64,000 nt of DNA, taken from assembly GCF_022024235.1 (NCBI RefSeq), contig NZ_CP091799.1, forward strand, positions 1,925,001 to 1,989,000, given 5' to 3'. Positions 9,431 through 18,436 of the stretch are shown one piece after another (within the stretch, counting starts at the first letter, position 1; each line of letters opens with the position of its first letter). The notes beneath the pieces are model-generated. The model was not told the origin of the DNA and did no database searches. It saw only the letters and a list, made by a program, of their open reading frames with translations. Source of the stretch: Segatella baroniae B14 (GTDB lineage Bacteria > Bacteroidota > Bacteroidia > Bacteroidales > Bacteroidaceae). Made by a program: the position numbers and the translations under genes.

Positions 9431-9985
9431 ATGGAAGAATCTATAAAACTAATTGGAGAACGATTGAGAGGCCTTCGTGAAGTTCTCGACATTCCTGCAG
9501 AAGAAGTTGCAGAACTATGCGAAATCAGCTTAGATCATTATCTTAAAATAGAAGCAGGAGAAGCTGACCCTTCTGTATATCGTCTTTCAAAAATATCAAA
9601 AAGATACGGAATAGATCTTGATGTTCTACTTTTCGGTGAAGAGCCACGTATGAATTCATACTACCTAACACGAAAAGGTCAGGGACAAGAAATTGACCGT
9701 GGAAACGATTATAAATATCAGACTCTTGCCGGTGGTTTTAAAGGGCGAAGAATAGATCCTTTCTACACTGTAGTAGACCCGCTCCCAGGTGATAAGAACC
9801 ATCGTAAGAATACACAGGATGGACATGAGTTCGACTATGTACTTAAAGGTACTCTGGAAATCACTATCGGTGAAAAAGTACTTGTACTTAAAGAAGGTGA
9901 TACCATTTATTTTGATGGAAGGCAACCTCATTGTATGCGTGCCCTCAATGGAGAACAAGCTCATTTTCTATGTATTGTAATTTAA
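9431..9985 (+). CDS. XRE-family regulator with C-terminal cupin domain
   Basis: This 184-residue protein has an N-terminal helix-turn-helix of the XRE/HTH_3 type (residues about 8-65, with LRGLREVLDIPAEEVAELCEI) and a C-terminal cupin_2 barrel (about 100-184, with EFDYVLKGTLEITIGE and PHCMRAL). Such proteins are small-molecule-responsive regulators in which the cupin binds the ligand. It ends 10 nt before an acyl-CoA ligase gene, so it probably senses that enzyme's substrate or product. The ligand is unknown. Confidence 0.85.
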   Translation: MEESIKLIGERLRGLREVLDIPAEEVAELCEISLDHYLKIEAGEADPSVYRLSKISKRYGIDLDVLLFGEEPRMNSYYLTRKGQGQEIDRGNDYKYQTLAGGFKGRRIDPFYTVVDPLPGDKNHRKNTQDGHEFDYVLKGTLEITIGEKVLVLKEGDTIYFDGRQPHCMRALNGEQAHFLCIVI

Positions 9986-9995
9986 ACTCAAACCA

Positions 9996-11681
9996 ATGTT
10001 AGAAAGATTTTTAACGCAAACGAAGTTCACTTCAGAGGAAGACTTTAAAAAAAATTTTCATTTCAAAATAAATGAGAACTTCAATTTTGCCTATGATGTT
10101 ATGGACGAATGGGCAAAAGAAGAACCTAACAAAATATGTTTGTTATGGACAAGTGAAAGAGGTGAAGAAGTAAAAACTACCTTTCAGGATTTTAAGGAAC
10201 AAACAGATAAGACTGCAGCCTATTTTCTGAGTTTAGGTATACAGCGTGGCGACAAAGTCATGTTGATATTAAAAAGACACTATCAATGGTGGCTAAGCAT
10301 GATGGGGTTATGCAAAATCGGAGCCATTGCCATTCCTGCTACTCACATGCTCACCACAAAAGATATCGAATATCGCAACCAAAGAGCCAGCGTTAAGGCT
10401 ATCATCTGCGTTAACGATGAATATGTAACAACTCAGGTAAAAAATTCATTAGCAGAAAGCCCTACCGTAAAAACACTGGTAGCAGTAAACTCCATGATAG
10501 AAGCGGACAAGCCTGTACCAGAAGGATTTCACAATTGGCACAAAGAATGGGAACAAGCTCCAGATTTCGAACGTCCTGCTAATGTGAATGAAAATGATGA
10601 TACCATGCTGATGTATTTTACCAGTGGCACTAGTGGAGAACCTAAAATGGTAGCACACGACTATCTCTATGCACTAGGACACCTGACAACTGGTGTATAC
10701 TGGCATAACCTGCAAGAAAAAAGTATTCACCTTACAGTAGCAGATACAGGTTGGGGCAAAGCCGTTTGGGGTAAATTATACGGACAATGGTTTGCTGGTG
10801 CTACCGTATTTGTATATGACCATGAGAAGTTTACTGCAGAAAAGATCATGAGAGCTATGGAGAAATATCATATCACTTCATTCTGTGCTCCACCTACCAT
10901 ATATCGCTTCATGATTCTAGAAGATTTCAGTAAATACGACCTTAGCAGTCTAAAATACTGTACTACTGCAGGTGAAGCCATGAATCCATCTGTAGAACAA
11001 AAGTTCTTTGAACTCACAGGAAATCACATCTATGAAGGATTTGGACAGACCGAAACTACTATGACTTTAGGTACTTTCCCGTGGATAAAACCTAAACCTG
11101 GAAGTATGGGAAAAATTAATCCTCAATACGATGTAAAACTGCTTCGACCTGACGGAACAGAATGTGAGGACGGAGAAAAAGGCGAAATCTGCATCAGTAC
11201 CATCAAAAGTAAGCCAGTAGGACTATTCAAGGGCTACTATCGTGATGAAGAGAAAACATATCAGGCTTGGCATGACGGTATATATCATACTGGCGATATG
11301 GCATGGCGAGATGAAGAAGGCTATTTCTGGTTTGTAGGAAGAACAGACGATGTCATCAAAAGTTCAGGTTATCGCATCGGCCCATTCGAAGTAGAAAATG
11401 CACTGATGACTCATCCTGCAGTAGTAGAATGTGCTATTACCGGTGTACCAGATCCAATACGAGGTATGGTTGTTAAAGCAACAATAGTACTAAAAGACAA
11501 TTATAAAGCACAGGCAGGACCAGAACTAATTAAAGAACTGCAGAATCATGTAAAACATGAAACTGCACCTTACAAATATCCACGTGTAATAGAGTTTGTA
11601 GACGAACTTCCAAAGACTATATCTGGAAAAATTCGTCGTGTGGAAATTCGCGCCAATGACGCAAAGAAAGACAAAAAATAA
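9996..11681 (+). CDS. AMP-forming acyl-CoA synthetase (acetyl/medium-chain type)
   Basis: This 561-residue adenylate-forming enzyme activates a carboxylic acid with ATP and CoA. Landmarks are the P-loop FTSGTSGEPKM (about residues 209-219), YEGFGQTET (about 349), the hinge YRIGPFEVE with VGRTDDVIKSSG (about 446-470), and the adenylation lysine in TISGKIRR near the C-terminus. It resembles the medium-chain/acetoacetyl subgroup (MACS). The preceding XRE-cupin regulator is probably its partner in one unit. The real substrate (short or branched chain, or aryl acid) cannot be read. Its place inside an arginine/proline cluster has no obvious metabolic reason. Confidence 0.85.
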   Translation: MLERFLTQTKFTSEEDFKKNFHFKINENFNFAYDVMDEWAKEEPNKICLLWTSERGEEVKTTFQDFKEQTDKTAAYFLSLGIQRGDKVMLILKRHYQWWLSMMGLCKIGAIAIPATHMLTTKDIEYRNQRASVKAIICVNDEYVTTQVKNSLAESPTVKTLVAVNSMIEADKPVPEGFHNWHKEWEQAPDFERPANVNENDDTMLMYFTSGTSGEPKMVAHDYLYALGHLTTGVYWHNLQEKSIHLTVADTGWGKAVWGKLYGQWFAGATVFVYDHEKFTAEKIMRAMEKYHITSFCAPPTIYRFMILEDFSKYDLSSLKYCTTAGEAMNPSVEQKFFELTGNHIYEGFGQTETTMTLGTFPWIKPKPGSMGKINPQYDVKLLRPDGTECEDGEKGEICISTIKSKPVGLFKGYYRDEEKTYQAWHDGIYHTGDMAWRDEEGYFWFVGRTDDVIKSSGYRIGPFEVENALMTHPAVVECAITGVPDPIRGMVVKATIVLKDNYKAQAGPELIKELQNHVKHETAPYKYPRVIEFVDELPKTISGKIRRVEIRANDAKKDKK

Positions 11682-11687
11682 ACCACT

Positions 11688-11714
11688 AGAGGTATGCTAC
11701 AAAGGCATACCTCT
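11688..11714 (+). terminator. Hairpin between the acyl-CoA ligase and proB
   Basis: AGAGGTATGC (11688-11697) pairs perfectly with GCATACCTCT (11705-11714) around a 7-nt loop. The following CTATAAATT has no proper T-run, so it may be a weak terminator or an mRNA processing/stability hairpin. It marks a likely boundary before proB. Confidence 0.5.
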
Positions 11715-11737
11715 CTATAAATTATAAGAGAGACAAC

Positions 11738-12808
11738 ATGAGTAGAATCGTAGTAAAGGTGGGCAGTAATGTTCTCACCAGGGATGACGGCAAACTGGAT
11801 GTAACCAGAATGTCGGCTATCGTTGATCAAATCGTATGGCTGAAGAAAAATGGACATGAAATTATCCTCGTTTCTTCAGGAGCCATGGCTTGTGGCCGTA
11901 ATGAACTGAAAGTAGAAAACAAACTAGATAGTGTAGAACAGCGACAACTCTTCTCTGCACTCGGACAAGTAAAATTAATAGGCCTTTATTACGATTTATT
12001 TCGTGAATTCAATATTCATGTAGGACAGGTACTTACCATGAAAGAAAGTTTCTCCACCCGTGGTGAATATCTAAATCAGAGAGCCTGTATGAACGTAATG
12101 CTCAAAAATGATGTCATCCCTATCGTCAACGAAAACGATACTGTTAGCGTTACTGAATTAATGTTTACGGATAATGATGAACTTTCCGGCCTCATTGCTT
12201 CTATGATGGACTGCGACACTCTTATCATTTTATCTAATGTAGATGGCATCTACAATGGTGATCCGAAAGAGCCTCATACTCGCGTTATTCCAATGGTCAA
12301 CTACGACCGGGATCTTGATGAATATATCCAAGAAACCAAAAGTGGATTTGGTAGAGGTGGTATGATTACAAAGACTCGTATCGCTCGAAAAGTAGCAGAA
12401 GAGGGGGTTCGCGTCATCATCGCCAACGGTAAGACTGAAAACATCTTAGTAGATCTGATAACCCATCCACAGGAAACGATGCATACAGAATTCCGTCCTA
12501 ATCCTAACCCTACATCACAGGTTAAGAAATGGATAGCTCACAGCGAAGACTTTGCTAAAGGAAAGATTCATATCAACGCCAAAGCAGAAGAAATACTAAA
12601 AGGGGAAAAAGCTGCCAGTCTGCTATTAGTTGGTGTTACATCTATAGAAGGTGTATTTGAAGAAGGAGATATTATAAATGTAGTAGACGATAAAGATAAG
12701 GTCATAGCTGTAGGAAGAAGTAGTTACTCTTCTGAAGAGGCTATAAAACTTATCGGCGAACATGATATTAAACCGCTGATACACTATGACTACCTCTATA
12801 TGGAATAA
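11738..12808 (+). CDS. proB: Glutamate 5-kinase
   Basis: This 356-residue protein catalyses the first proline step, phosphorylating glutamate. An amino-acid kinase domain occupies residues 1 to about 250 (KVGSNVLT at the start, VSSGAMACGRNEL, SNVDGIYNGDP, GRGGMITK). A PUA domain follows at about 265-356, giving the two-domain form seen in E. coli, which is usually proline-inhibited. It is 34 nt upstream of proA. With proC upstream, the full proline route from glutamate is encoded in this cluster. Confidence 0.95.
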   Translation: MSRIVVKVGSNVLTRDDGKLDVTRMSAIVDQIVWLKKNGHEIILVSSGAMACGRNELKVENKLDSVEQRQLFSALGQVKLIGLYYDLFREFNIHVGQVLTMKESFSTRGEYLNQRACMNVMLKNDVIPIVNENDTVSVTELMFTDNDELSGLIASMMDCDTLIILSNVDGIYNGDPKEPHTRVIPMVNYDRDLDEYIQETKSGFGRGGMITKTRIARKVAEEGVRVIIANGKTENILVDLITHPQETMHTEFRPNPNPTSQVKKWIAHSEDFAKGKIHINAKAEEILKGEKAASLLLVGVTSIEGVFEEGDIINVVDDKDKVIAVGRSSYSSEEAIKLIGEHDIKPLIHYDYLYME

Positions 12809-12842
12809 GAAATAATAAGTTACACTAGACAATCTCTCCCCT

Positions 12843-14090
12843 ATGCAACTAGAAGAAATTTTCAAAAACGTAAAAGCTGCAAGTAAATCACTGACCCTCA
12901 TCAAGGATGAAACTCGCAACGAAATATTACAAGCTGTAGCAGAAGCCATACTTGCTCACAAAGAAGAAATACTCGCAGCTAATCGAAGCGACCTTTCTCG
13001 TATGGACAAGAGTAATAAAGTATACGATCGTTTGCTTCTCAATGACAAACGACTGGAAGATATCGCTGCCGACATGCACCATGTCGCTACTCTTCCATCC
13101 CCTTTAGGTAAAACGCTTAAGGAAAAAACGCTTGAAAACGGCCTCAACTTAAAACGAGTAAGTGTACCTTTCGGCGTTATCGGCATGATATACGAATCAC
13201 GCCCAAATGTAACTTTTGATGTATTCTCACTTTGCTTTAAAAGCGGAAATGCATGTATACTGAAAGGAAGCAAGGATGCTGATGATACCAATCGTGCTGA
13301 AGTTAAACTCATACACAACGTATTGAAGCAGTATCATATCAATACAAACGTTGTAGAGTTACTTCCTGCCACTCACGAAGCCACAGGCGAACTCCTCAAT
13401 GCTGTAGGATATGTAGACCTTTGCATACCTCGAGGTGGTAAAAATCTTATCAAGTTTGTACAATCTACTGCCAAAGTTCCAGTTATCGAAACGGGTGCAG
13501 GTATCGTACACTGCTATTTTGACGAAGAGGGTGATTTAACAATCGGTAAAGATATCGTAGACAATGCGAAAACAAGGCGTCCAAGCGTATGCAACACCTT
13601 GGATACGCTAATTATTAATGAGAAGCGTTTACAAGATCTTCCAGAACTACTGAGTAAGGTAGAGGCTAAAGGAGTAAGAATCTATGCTGATGCCCAAGCC
13701 TATAAAGCCCTCAAAGGAAAATATACCGATGACTTACTGGAAAAAGCTGACGAAGAAACATGGTCATACGAATCGATGAGTCTACAGATGGGCGTAAAAA
13801 CTGTTGCTAACATCGATGAAGCTCTTGAGCATATCGCCAAATATGGAAGTGGGCATAGTGAAAGTATCATAACCGAAGACCAAGACGCTCAGAAAAAATT
13901 CCAAACCCTAGTTGATGCTGCCTGTGTTTATGTCAACACACCTACAAGCTTTACAGATGGAGCACAGTTTGGTCTGGGAGCAGAAATTGGTATCAGTACA
14001 CAAAAATTAGGTGCACGAGGCCCAATGGCCCTTGAAGAAATTACCACTTACAAATGGCTTATTACAGGGCATGGACAAATCCGTGCATAA
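12843..14090 (+). CDS. proA: Glutamate-5-semialdehyde dehydrogenase (gamma-glutamyl phosphate reductase)
   Basis: This 415-residue member of the aldehyde dehydrogenase superfamily reduces glutamyl-5-phosphate to the semialdehyde. The catalytic cysteine is Cys250 in RRPSVCNTLD. Other family blocks are MIYESRPNVTFD (residues about 115-126) and IPRGGKNLI (about 195-203). Length is normal. It follows proB and precedes argF' by 36 nt on the same strand, so proB-proA-argF' look like one unit ending at the long hairpin downstream. Confidence 0.95.
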   Translation: MQLEEIFKNVKAASKSLTLIKDETRNEILQAVAEAILAHKEEILAANRSDLSRMDKSNKVYDRLLLNDKRLEDIAADMHHVATLPSPLGKTLKEKTLENGLNLKRVSVPFGVIGMIYESRPNVTFDVFSLCFKSGNACILKGSKDADDTNRAEVKLIHNVLKQYHINTNVVELLPATHEATGELLNAVGYVDLCIPRGGKNLIKFVQSTAKVPVIETGAGIVHCYFDEEGDLTIGKDIVDNAKTRRPSVCNTLDTLIINEKRLQDLPELLSKVEAKGVRIYADAQAYKALKGKYTDDLLEKADEETWSYESMSLQMGVKTVANIDEALEHIAKYGSGHSESIITEDQDAQKKFQTLVDAACVYVNTPTSFTDGAQFGLGAEIGISTQKLGARGPMALEEITTYKWLITGHGQIRA

Positions 14091-14126
14091 TTAATATAGA
14101 ACTCATAAAGAAAAAGGAGAAATAAC

Positions 14127-15122
14127 ATGAAGTCATTTTTTAATGTACAAGACCTTGGCAATCTTGATACGGCGTTAACAGAAGCCTTAGAAGTAAAAAA
14201 GAATAGATTTGGTTATCAAGAATTGGGTAAAAACAAGACCCTATTAATGATCTTTTTTAATAACAGTCTTCGTACACGCTTGAGTACACAGAAAGCAGCC
14301 ATGAACCTAGGCATGAATGTTATTGTACTTGATGTTAATGCCGGTGCTTGGAAACTTGAAACGGAACGTGGTGTTATCATGGATGGTGATAAAAGTGAAC
14401 ACTTACTGGAAGCAATTCCTGTTATGGGTAGCTATTGTGATCTTATAGGTGTACGTTCATTCGCAGGTCTTAGCGATCGCGAATATGACTACGCAGAGAC
14501 AATAGTTAATCAGTTTGTAAAATACAGTGGTCGTCCAGTATTTGCAATGGAAACTGCTACCGTACATCCTTTGCAAGCTTTTGCAGATCTCATTACAATC
14601 CATGAGAAATGGGAAGAATTAAAGAGCAACCCTGCTACTGCACCAACCAAAAAACGTCCAAAGGTTGTCTTGACATGGGCTCCTCACTGCAAGGCTTTGC
14701 CTCAAGCTGTGCCAAACTCATTTGCAGAATGGATGAATGCTGCAGATGTAGATCTCGTTATTACACATCCGAAGGGATATGAATTGGACCCTAAGTTCGC
14801 AGGCAATGCGACCATAGAATATGACCAAAAGAAAGCATTGGAAGATGCAGACTTTGTCTATGCCAAAAACTGGAGTTGCCCTGGTGTCACTAATCCTGAA
14901 GACTATGGCAAGATCATAAATAAAGACATGAGCTGGACCATTGATACAGAACATATGAGCTGGACGAACAATGGATACTTCATGCATTGTCTGCCAGTAC
15001 GCCGAGGGTTAATCGTAACCGATGACGTTATCGAGAGTAATCATAGCCTAGTTATCCCAGAAGCAGCTAATCGTGAAATCTCTGCCGAAGTAGTTATCAA
15101 ACGTATGCTTGAAAGCCTGTAA
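14127..15122 (+). CDS. argF': N-succinylornithine carbamoyltransferase (ArgF')
   Basis: This 331-residue transcarbamylase has the atypical carbamoyl-phosphate loop SLRTRLS (residues 47-53) instead of STRTR, HPLQAFAD, the proline-rich stretch HCKALPQAVPNSF, and HCLPVRR near the C-terminus. These mark the AOTCase/SOTCase group, not classical ornithine transcarbamylase. Position 90 is Ser (in MDGDKSEH). B. fragilis SOTCase has Pro90 and Xanthomonas AOTCase has Glu92 at this site, and published replacements of that Glu by Ser, Pro, Ala or Val gave succinylornithine activity. I therefore predict carbamoylation of N-succinylornithine. It is the last gene of the cluster. Confidence 0.9.
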   Translation: MKSFFNVQDLGNLDTALTEALEVKKNRFGYQELGKNKTLLMIFFNNSLRTRLSTQKAAMNLGMNVIVLDVNAGAWKLETERGVIMDGDKSEHLLEAIPVMGSYCDLIGVRSFAGLSDREYDYAETIVNQFVKYSGRPVFAMETATVHPLQAFADLITIHEKWEELKSNPATAPTKKRPKVVLTWAPHCKALPQAVPNSFAEWMNAADVDLVITHPKGYELDPKFAGNATIEYDQKKALEDADFVYAKNWSCPGVTNPEDYGKIINKDMSWTIDTEHMSWTNNGYFMHCLPVRRGLIVTDDVIESNHSLVIPEAANREISAEVVIKRMLESL

Positions 15123-15130
15123 AGGAAAAA

Positions 15131-15197
15131 CATTCAATAATACAATAAGGGTGTTGATGATTAAAAATCACCAACACCCTTATTGTATTATTGAATG
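15131..15197. terminator. Long bidirectional terminator between argF' and the acyltransferase gene
   Basis: A perfect 26-bp inverted repeat (15131-15156 with 15172-15197) is extended after one mismatch by five more pairs inside, leaving a tiny loop. It lies between converging genes, with A-rich sequence on the left and T-containing sequence on the right. It probably stops transcription from both sides. Confidence 0.9.
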
Positions 15198-15205
15198 CTA
15201 AAATT

Positions 15206-16354
15206 CTATTTTACTTTCTGCTGATTAATAACAGGATTAGCATACATTGTTAGCATACAATTTCTCAAGAAAGGAATATCCTTATTTTCTAGATCAATCT
15301 TTTCAAGCTGTTTATCCAAATACTTGTCAAATACAGCTTTCTCATCTGAAGTGTAGTACGATGCAAAATCGTTTGTACCATTCAACTCATCCAAAGCTAC
15401 ATAATTACCAGGATATAAACGATAATTCATGTAAATATCATGATCTATATGATCAGTAATTGTAGCATACAAGTCAGTCTTGGCTATATCAGCAGGTAAA
15501 CTACGAAGCCACTCATCAAGACATGCTCCCGTATGATAATATACATGCCCCTTGTAACCGAATATACCCGTTTGCATACTAATCACATCATCCATAGGGC
15601 TTTTCTTCCATCCTTCTACATCACGTTTCAGCTGAAATTCTTTAGCCTTTAGGAAATCACAAGGATCATATTCATAACTGATAGAAGTTGGTACAAGATG
15701 AAGAGCCACCAGTCTATCGATAACAGAGCCTTCACCTCCCATAGCCATCATCTTCAAAATAGATTCCTGCGTACGGTCATTGCTATCCTTAGCACGTCCT
15801 TCACGCTGAGCAATCCAAATATTTTCCTTCTTTTGCTGAATGGCAAAATGCATATATTCACCTAAACGTTTGCTTGAAAGAAGCATCTGACGCATGGATA
15901 AGCTACGCTCCACGATGAAAGCTTTATTGACCCGCACTAAATCTTTCACCCATGGCAAAGATAATAAATTATCGCCTATAGCAATTTCACAAGTAGTCTT
16001 GAAACCTGCATCAACCATTGAAACATCAAGCAAAGCAGAATCAAGCACAATATCACGATGATTACTTATGAAAGTATAGTTACGAGTATTATCCAGTGCC
16101 TCAAAGTTAGACTCCAATCCCAAAGAAGCTTTACTCATCAAGTCCTTTAGGAAAGGATATACAAATTCCAACTGGAAATTGAGATTAGTCTTACATTTGC
16201 GAAGTTTATCGGCAATAAATTCAAGAGGAACCTTCGGATACAAATATGCTATAACATGCAGAAACTGTTCATTCGCAAGCAGCCTGTCATAAACCTCAGG
16301 AAGATCTTCCGGCTCCCAAGGACGGATTTGATCAAATTCTTTTGGGATAATCAT
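15206..16354 (-). CDS. Phospholipid/glycerolipid acyltransferase (PlsC-like domain)
   Basis: This 382-residue protein has an acyltransferase core: FISNHRDIVLDSALL near residues 93-107 stands for the His-Asp catalytic block, and QREGRAKDSNDRTQ (about 183-196) stands for the substrate-binding EGTRS-like block. Such enzymes transfer acyl chains to glycerophosphate or lysophospholipid at the inner membrane. The His to Asp spacing is one residue longer than the classic HX4D. It converges on argF' and lies 9 nt downstream of ddl. The exact acceptor is unknown. Confidence 0.75.
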   Translation of the reverse strand: MIIPKEFDQIRPWEPEDLPEVYDRLLANEQFLHVIAYLYPKVPLEFIADKLRKCKTNLNFQLEFVYPFLKDLMSKASLGLESNFEALDNTRNYTFISNHRDIVLDSALLDVSMVDAGFKTTCEIAIGDNLLSLPWVKDLVRVNKAFIVERSLSMRQMLLSSKRLGEYMHFAIQQKKENIWIAQREGRAKDSNDRTQESILKMMAMGGEGSVIDRLVALHLVPTSISYEYDPCDFLKAKEFQLKRDVEGWKKSPMDDVISMQTGIFGYKGHVYYHTGACLDEWLRSLPADIAKTDLYATITDHIDHDIYMNYRLYPGNYVALDELNGTNDFASYYTSDEKAVFDKYLDKQLEKIDLENKDIPFLRNCMLTMYANPVINQQKVK

Positions 16355-16363
16355 TGTTAATAC

Positions 16364-17359
16364 TTAAAATTGGTTTTCAACGATGTCTGAAAGAACATCC
16401 TTAATATCAAGACCAGCAGCACGAACTTGCTGAGGTATAAAACTGGTTACAGTCATACCAGGTGTGGTATTGATTTCGAGCATATTAATTTTATCATTAC
16501 CATCAGCATCCTTAGAAATAATATAATCAATACGAATAATACCATTAGCATGAAGAATATCATAGATTCGGCTTGTCTCTGCAGCAACTTTTTCTGCTGT
16601 TTCCGGACTTAAACGAGCTGGAGTTATTTCTTTAACCTGACCATTATATTTGGCATTATAATCAAAGAACTCATTGTTAGTTACCACTTCGGTAGCAGGG
16701 AAGACAACAGTTTTATCTGCTGTTTTATAGATACCCTGAGAAATCTCAATACCATCCATAAAACCTTCTACCATAGCTTCACTACATTCCATGAATGCTA
16801 CACGAAGAGCTGGAGCCAGCTGATCTGCATTTTTAACCTTTGAAACACCAAAACTAGAACCATCTGCAGCAGGCTTAACAAAGCAAGGCATACCTAAACG
16901 CGCAGCAATAGCCTCTTCATCAAATTCCTCATCACGTCTGATTAAAACACTATCAGCCACATTAACACCAAAGCCACGTAGGTAGTTGTTAAGAACATAC
17001 TTATCAAAAGTCATAGCCTCAACCAAGACGCCACTTGTAGAATATGGAAGATGGATTAAATCAAAATATCCCTGAAGAGGACCGTTTTCACCAGGCTGAC
17101 CATGAATTGTAATATATGCATAGTCGAATTTTATGACTTTACCATCCCTCATAAAAGAGAAATCGTTCTTATCAATAGGAGCGGTTTCACCATTATCAAA
17201 ATTAACATTCCAACTCAGACCTTTAATATCGACAATATACACATTGTATTTTTCCTTGTCGAAGAAAGAATAAAGTCCTTCACCAGAACGCATTGAAACA
17301 TCATGTTCAGAAGAATCGCCACCACAAACGATGGCAATGTTTCTCTTTAAATTTTCCAT
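16364..17359 (-). CDS. ddl: D-alanine--D-alanine ligase
   Basis: This 331-residue ATP-grasp enzyme makes D-Ala-D-Ala for peptidoglycan. The N-terminal GGDSSEHDVSMRSG (residues 13-26) binds the first D-Ala, KPAADGSSFGVSK (about 162-174) is the ATP loop, and EINTTPGMTVTS near the C-terminus holds the metal-binding Glu and Asn. In many bacteria ddl is inside the dcw cluster; here it is about 32 kb away from it. It is in a minus-strand row with rluD (16 nt upstream) and the PASTA gene. Confidence 0.95.
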   Translation of the reverse strand: MENLKRNIAIVCGGDSSEHDVSMRSGEGLYSFFDKEKYNVYIVDIKGLSWNVNFDNGETAPIDKNDFSFMRDGKVIKFDYAYITIHGQPGENGPLQGYFDLIHLPYSTSGVLVEAMTFDKYVLNNYLRGFGVNVADSVLIRRDEEFDEEAIAARLGMPCFVKPAADGSSFGVSKVKNADQLAPALRVAFMECSEAMVEGFMDGIEISQGIYKTADKTVVFPATEVVTNNEFFDYNAKYNGQVKEITPARLSPETAEKVAAETSRIYDILHANGIIRIDYIISKDADGNDKINMLEINTTPGMTVTSFIPQQVRAAGLDIKDVLSDIVENQF

Positions 17360-17375
17360 ATTATATATACAACAA

Positions 17376-18434
17376 TTAATCTACAAATGTATTCAGCGTA
17401 GTACCACTAATAAAATTACGCCATTTTTCAATAAGAGCAGAGAAGTCAGCAGGCCATTCTGACGTGAAATCCAACTGCTGCCCTGTACGAGGATGAATAA
17501 AGCCGAGTGTCTTAGCATGCAAAGCCTGTCGAGGACAAATTTTAAAGCAATTTTGAATATAAGCTTTATATGAACTACTACGCTGACCTCGTAGGACTTC
17601 ATTTCCACCATACGTCTCATCAGCAAACAGCGGATGCCCAATATGCTTCATGTGCGCACGTATCTGATGGGTACGTCCAGTTTCCAAAATACACTCAATC
17701 AAGGTAGTATAACCAAATCGTTCCAACACTCGATAATGAGTTACTGCTGATTTACCAATACCACTGTCTGGTTCAAAAACCTTCATACGAAGACGATTTT
17801 TAGGATCACGGCCAATATTACCTTCTATCCGTCCCTCATCTTCAACAATATTTCCCCATACAAGAGCATTGTAACTACGATGTGTAGTCTTATTAAAGAA
17901 CTGCTTACCCAAAGCACTCTTGGCTTCAGGAGTCTTTGCTACTACCAATAAGCCACTTGTATCCTTATCAATACGATGTACCAGACCGACCTCAGGATTA
18001 TTCGCATCAAAAGATTCAAGATCTCTCAAATAATAAGCTATCGCATTAATTAAGGTACCCGTAAAATTGCCAGCACCTGGATGAACTACCATACCAGCTG
18101 CTTTATTAATAACCATAAGGTCATCGTCCTCATAAACCACATCAATTGGAATATTTTCAGCAACAATACTTGTATCATGCTTAGGATAATCGAGCATAAG
18201 AGTAATCACATCATTTGGACGCACCTTATAATTACTCTTAACAGGAGTGCCATTCACTTGAATAAAACCCGCATCAGCCGCATTTTGGATACGATTACGA
18301 CTTTGGTATGGATTTTTCTCAGCTAAATATTTATCTATTCGAACAGGAGTCTGCCCTTCATCTACCTGCACCTTCCAATGTTCGAAAAGCTGCTGATCAT
18401 CATCCTCTATATCATTGATTATATTTTCTATCAT
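17376..18434 (-). CDS. rluD: RluA/RluD-family RNA pseudouridine synthase
   Basis: This 352-residue protein has an N-terminal S4 RNA-binding domain (about residues 29-90, VRIDKYLAEKNP) and a pseudouridine synthase domain with the catalytic Asp in VHRIDKDTSGLLVVAKT (about 150-166). Later family blocks are GRTHQIRAHMKHIGHPL and DETYGG. Members modify 23S or tRNA uridines; RluD is the closest guess, but the exact target is not proven. It starts two bases after the PASTA gene stop, so the pair is co-transcribed. Confidence 0.88.
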   Translation of the reverse strand: MIENIINDIEDDDQQLFEHWKVQVDEGQTPVRIDKYLAEKNPYQSRNRIQNAADAGFIQVNGTPVKSNYKVRPNDVITLMLDYPKHDTSIVAENIPIDVVYEDDDLMVINKAAGMVVHPGAGNFTGTLINAIAYYLRDLESFDANNPEVGLVHRIDKDTSGLLVVAKTPEAKSALGKQFFNKTTHRSYNALVWGNIVEDEGRIEGNIGRDPKNRLRMKVFEPDSGIGKSAVTHYRVLERFGYTTLIECILETGRTHQIRAHMKHIGHPLFADETYGGNEVLRGQRSSSYKAYIQNCFKICPRQALHAKTLGFIHPRTGQQLDFTSEWPADFSALIEKWRNFISGTTLNTFVD

Positions 18435-18436
18435 AT

